Below, piece after piece: positions 63,826 to 64,000 of a stretch of DNA of 64,000 bases. A program made the translations under genes and the position numbers. Where the stretch lies: contig NZ_JAHVIT010000002.1 of the NCBI RefSeq assembly GCF_019801605.1, forward strand, positions 1,488,001 through 1,552,000. The letters are read 5' to 3'. Under the pieces are notes generated by a model. That model worked only from the letters and a program-made list of their open reading frames with translations, had not been told where the DNA came from and did no database searches. The DNA comes from Maritimibacter alkaliphilus. Lineage in GTDB: Bacteria > Pseudomonadota > Alphaproteobacteria > Rhodobacterales > Rhodobacteraceae. The number at the start of each line of letters is the position of its first letter. The stretch's first letter is position 1.

Positions 63826-64000
63826 TCAGCCCTCGCCGATGCCGAGGCGGTTCATCCGGCGATAGAGCGTGGCGCGGCCCATGCCGAGCGCGCGTGCCGC
63901 GGCAGAGACATTGCCATCCGCCCGGGCCAGGGCCCGCACGATCGCGGCACGTTCGGCCCGGTCGAGGCCGGTCTCCGCCCCGTCGCGGCCCAGCAGGTCG
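63826..64000 (-). CDS. Fis-type C-terminus of a sigma-54-dependent regulator (AcoR-like), truncated by window
   Basis: The last 57 codons of a gene that runs off the right edge. They encode a Fis-type helix-turn-helix: RAERAAIVRALARADGNVSA, then AARALGMGRATLYRRMNRLG and IGEG at the stop. This is the DNA-binding tail of NtrC/AcoR-type regulators. Gene order with an acetaldehyde dehydrogenase and DUF779 supports an AcoR-like activator, but the GAF and AAA+ domains are not visible, so this stays an inference. Confidence 0.75.
   Translation of the reverse strand, partial: DLLGRDGAETGLDRAERAAIVRALARADGNVSAAARALGMGRATLYRRMNRLGIGEG

Overview
The window is high-GC (visibly about two thirds G+C) chromosomal DNA from an alphaproteobacterium, most likely a member of the Rhodobacteraceae (Roseobacter group). 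This rests on gene content (LepA, KdsA, an MaeB malic enzyme with a phosphotransacetylase domain, AtoE-type transporter, PCu(A)C copper chaperone, small secreted proteins typical of the family), on codon use, and on two copies of a GC-rich intergenic element. No rRNA, tRNA, CRISPR array, insertion sequence or phage gene was seen. The left edge cuts coaBC and the right edge cuts a Fis-type regulator.

Layout. 1-5.6 kb: coaBC (partial), dut, a membrane-anchored ThiF/MoeB-type protein, an M3 oligopeptidase and an AtoE-type transporter. 5.8-11.0 kb (minus strand): a compact capsule-type operon, kpsT, kpsE, kdsA and a phosphomannomutase/phosphoglucomutase, without a KpsM permease beside it. 11.2-22.1 kb: housekeeping and conserved genes, including a uracil-DNA glycosylase family protein, SseB, LMW tyrosine phosphatase, sirtuin, copper chaperone, rpmB, a Tat-exported metallo-hydrolase, NDH-2 and lepA. 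22.3-40.1 kb: a large accessory catabolic locus, described below. 40.2-53.5 kb: esterase, glyA, nadK, GNAT, CsbD, prpE, a RimB-RimK fusion and maeB. 53.8-58.4 kb: nucleoside salvage operon cdd-deoA-deoB-add-upp. 58.4-64 kb: a SPOR-domain envelope protein, an M48-like protein that seems to have lost its HExxH motif, and an acetaldehyde dehydrogenase with DUF779 partner and a Fis-family activator.

The most interesting region is 22.3-40.1 kb. It encodes a GntR/FCD regulator, a Dpp-type ABC importer (binding protein, two permeases, fused double ATPase), three amidase-signature hydrolases, an M81 (MlrC-like) and two M20 metallohydrolases, and next to each other a kinase of the hydroxylysine-kinase type and a class III PLP enzyme that carries the sequence signatures of the phosphoethanolamine/5-phosphohydroxylysine phospho-lyases. 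Four near-identical palindromes, GATTGTCGTCAATC or its perfect variant ATTGTCGACAAT, lie upstream of each transcription unit of this locus and of nothing else I saw in the window. I read this as a single GntR-controlled regulon that imports an amide- or peptide-linked amino-alcohol, trims it, phosphorylates the freed hydroxy-amine and eliminates phosphate and ammonia to give an aldehyde. The substrate cannot be read from the sequence.

Starts were chosen from overlap with the upstream gene, ribosome binding sites and family length. Many long open frames on the opposite strand are GC-rich shadows and are not annotated.
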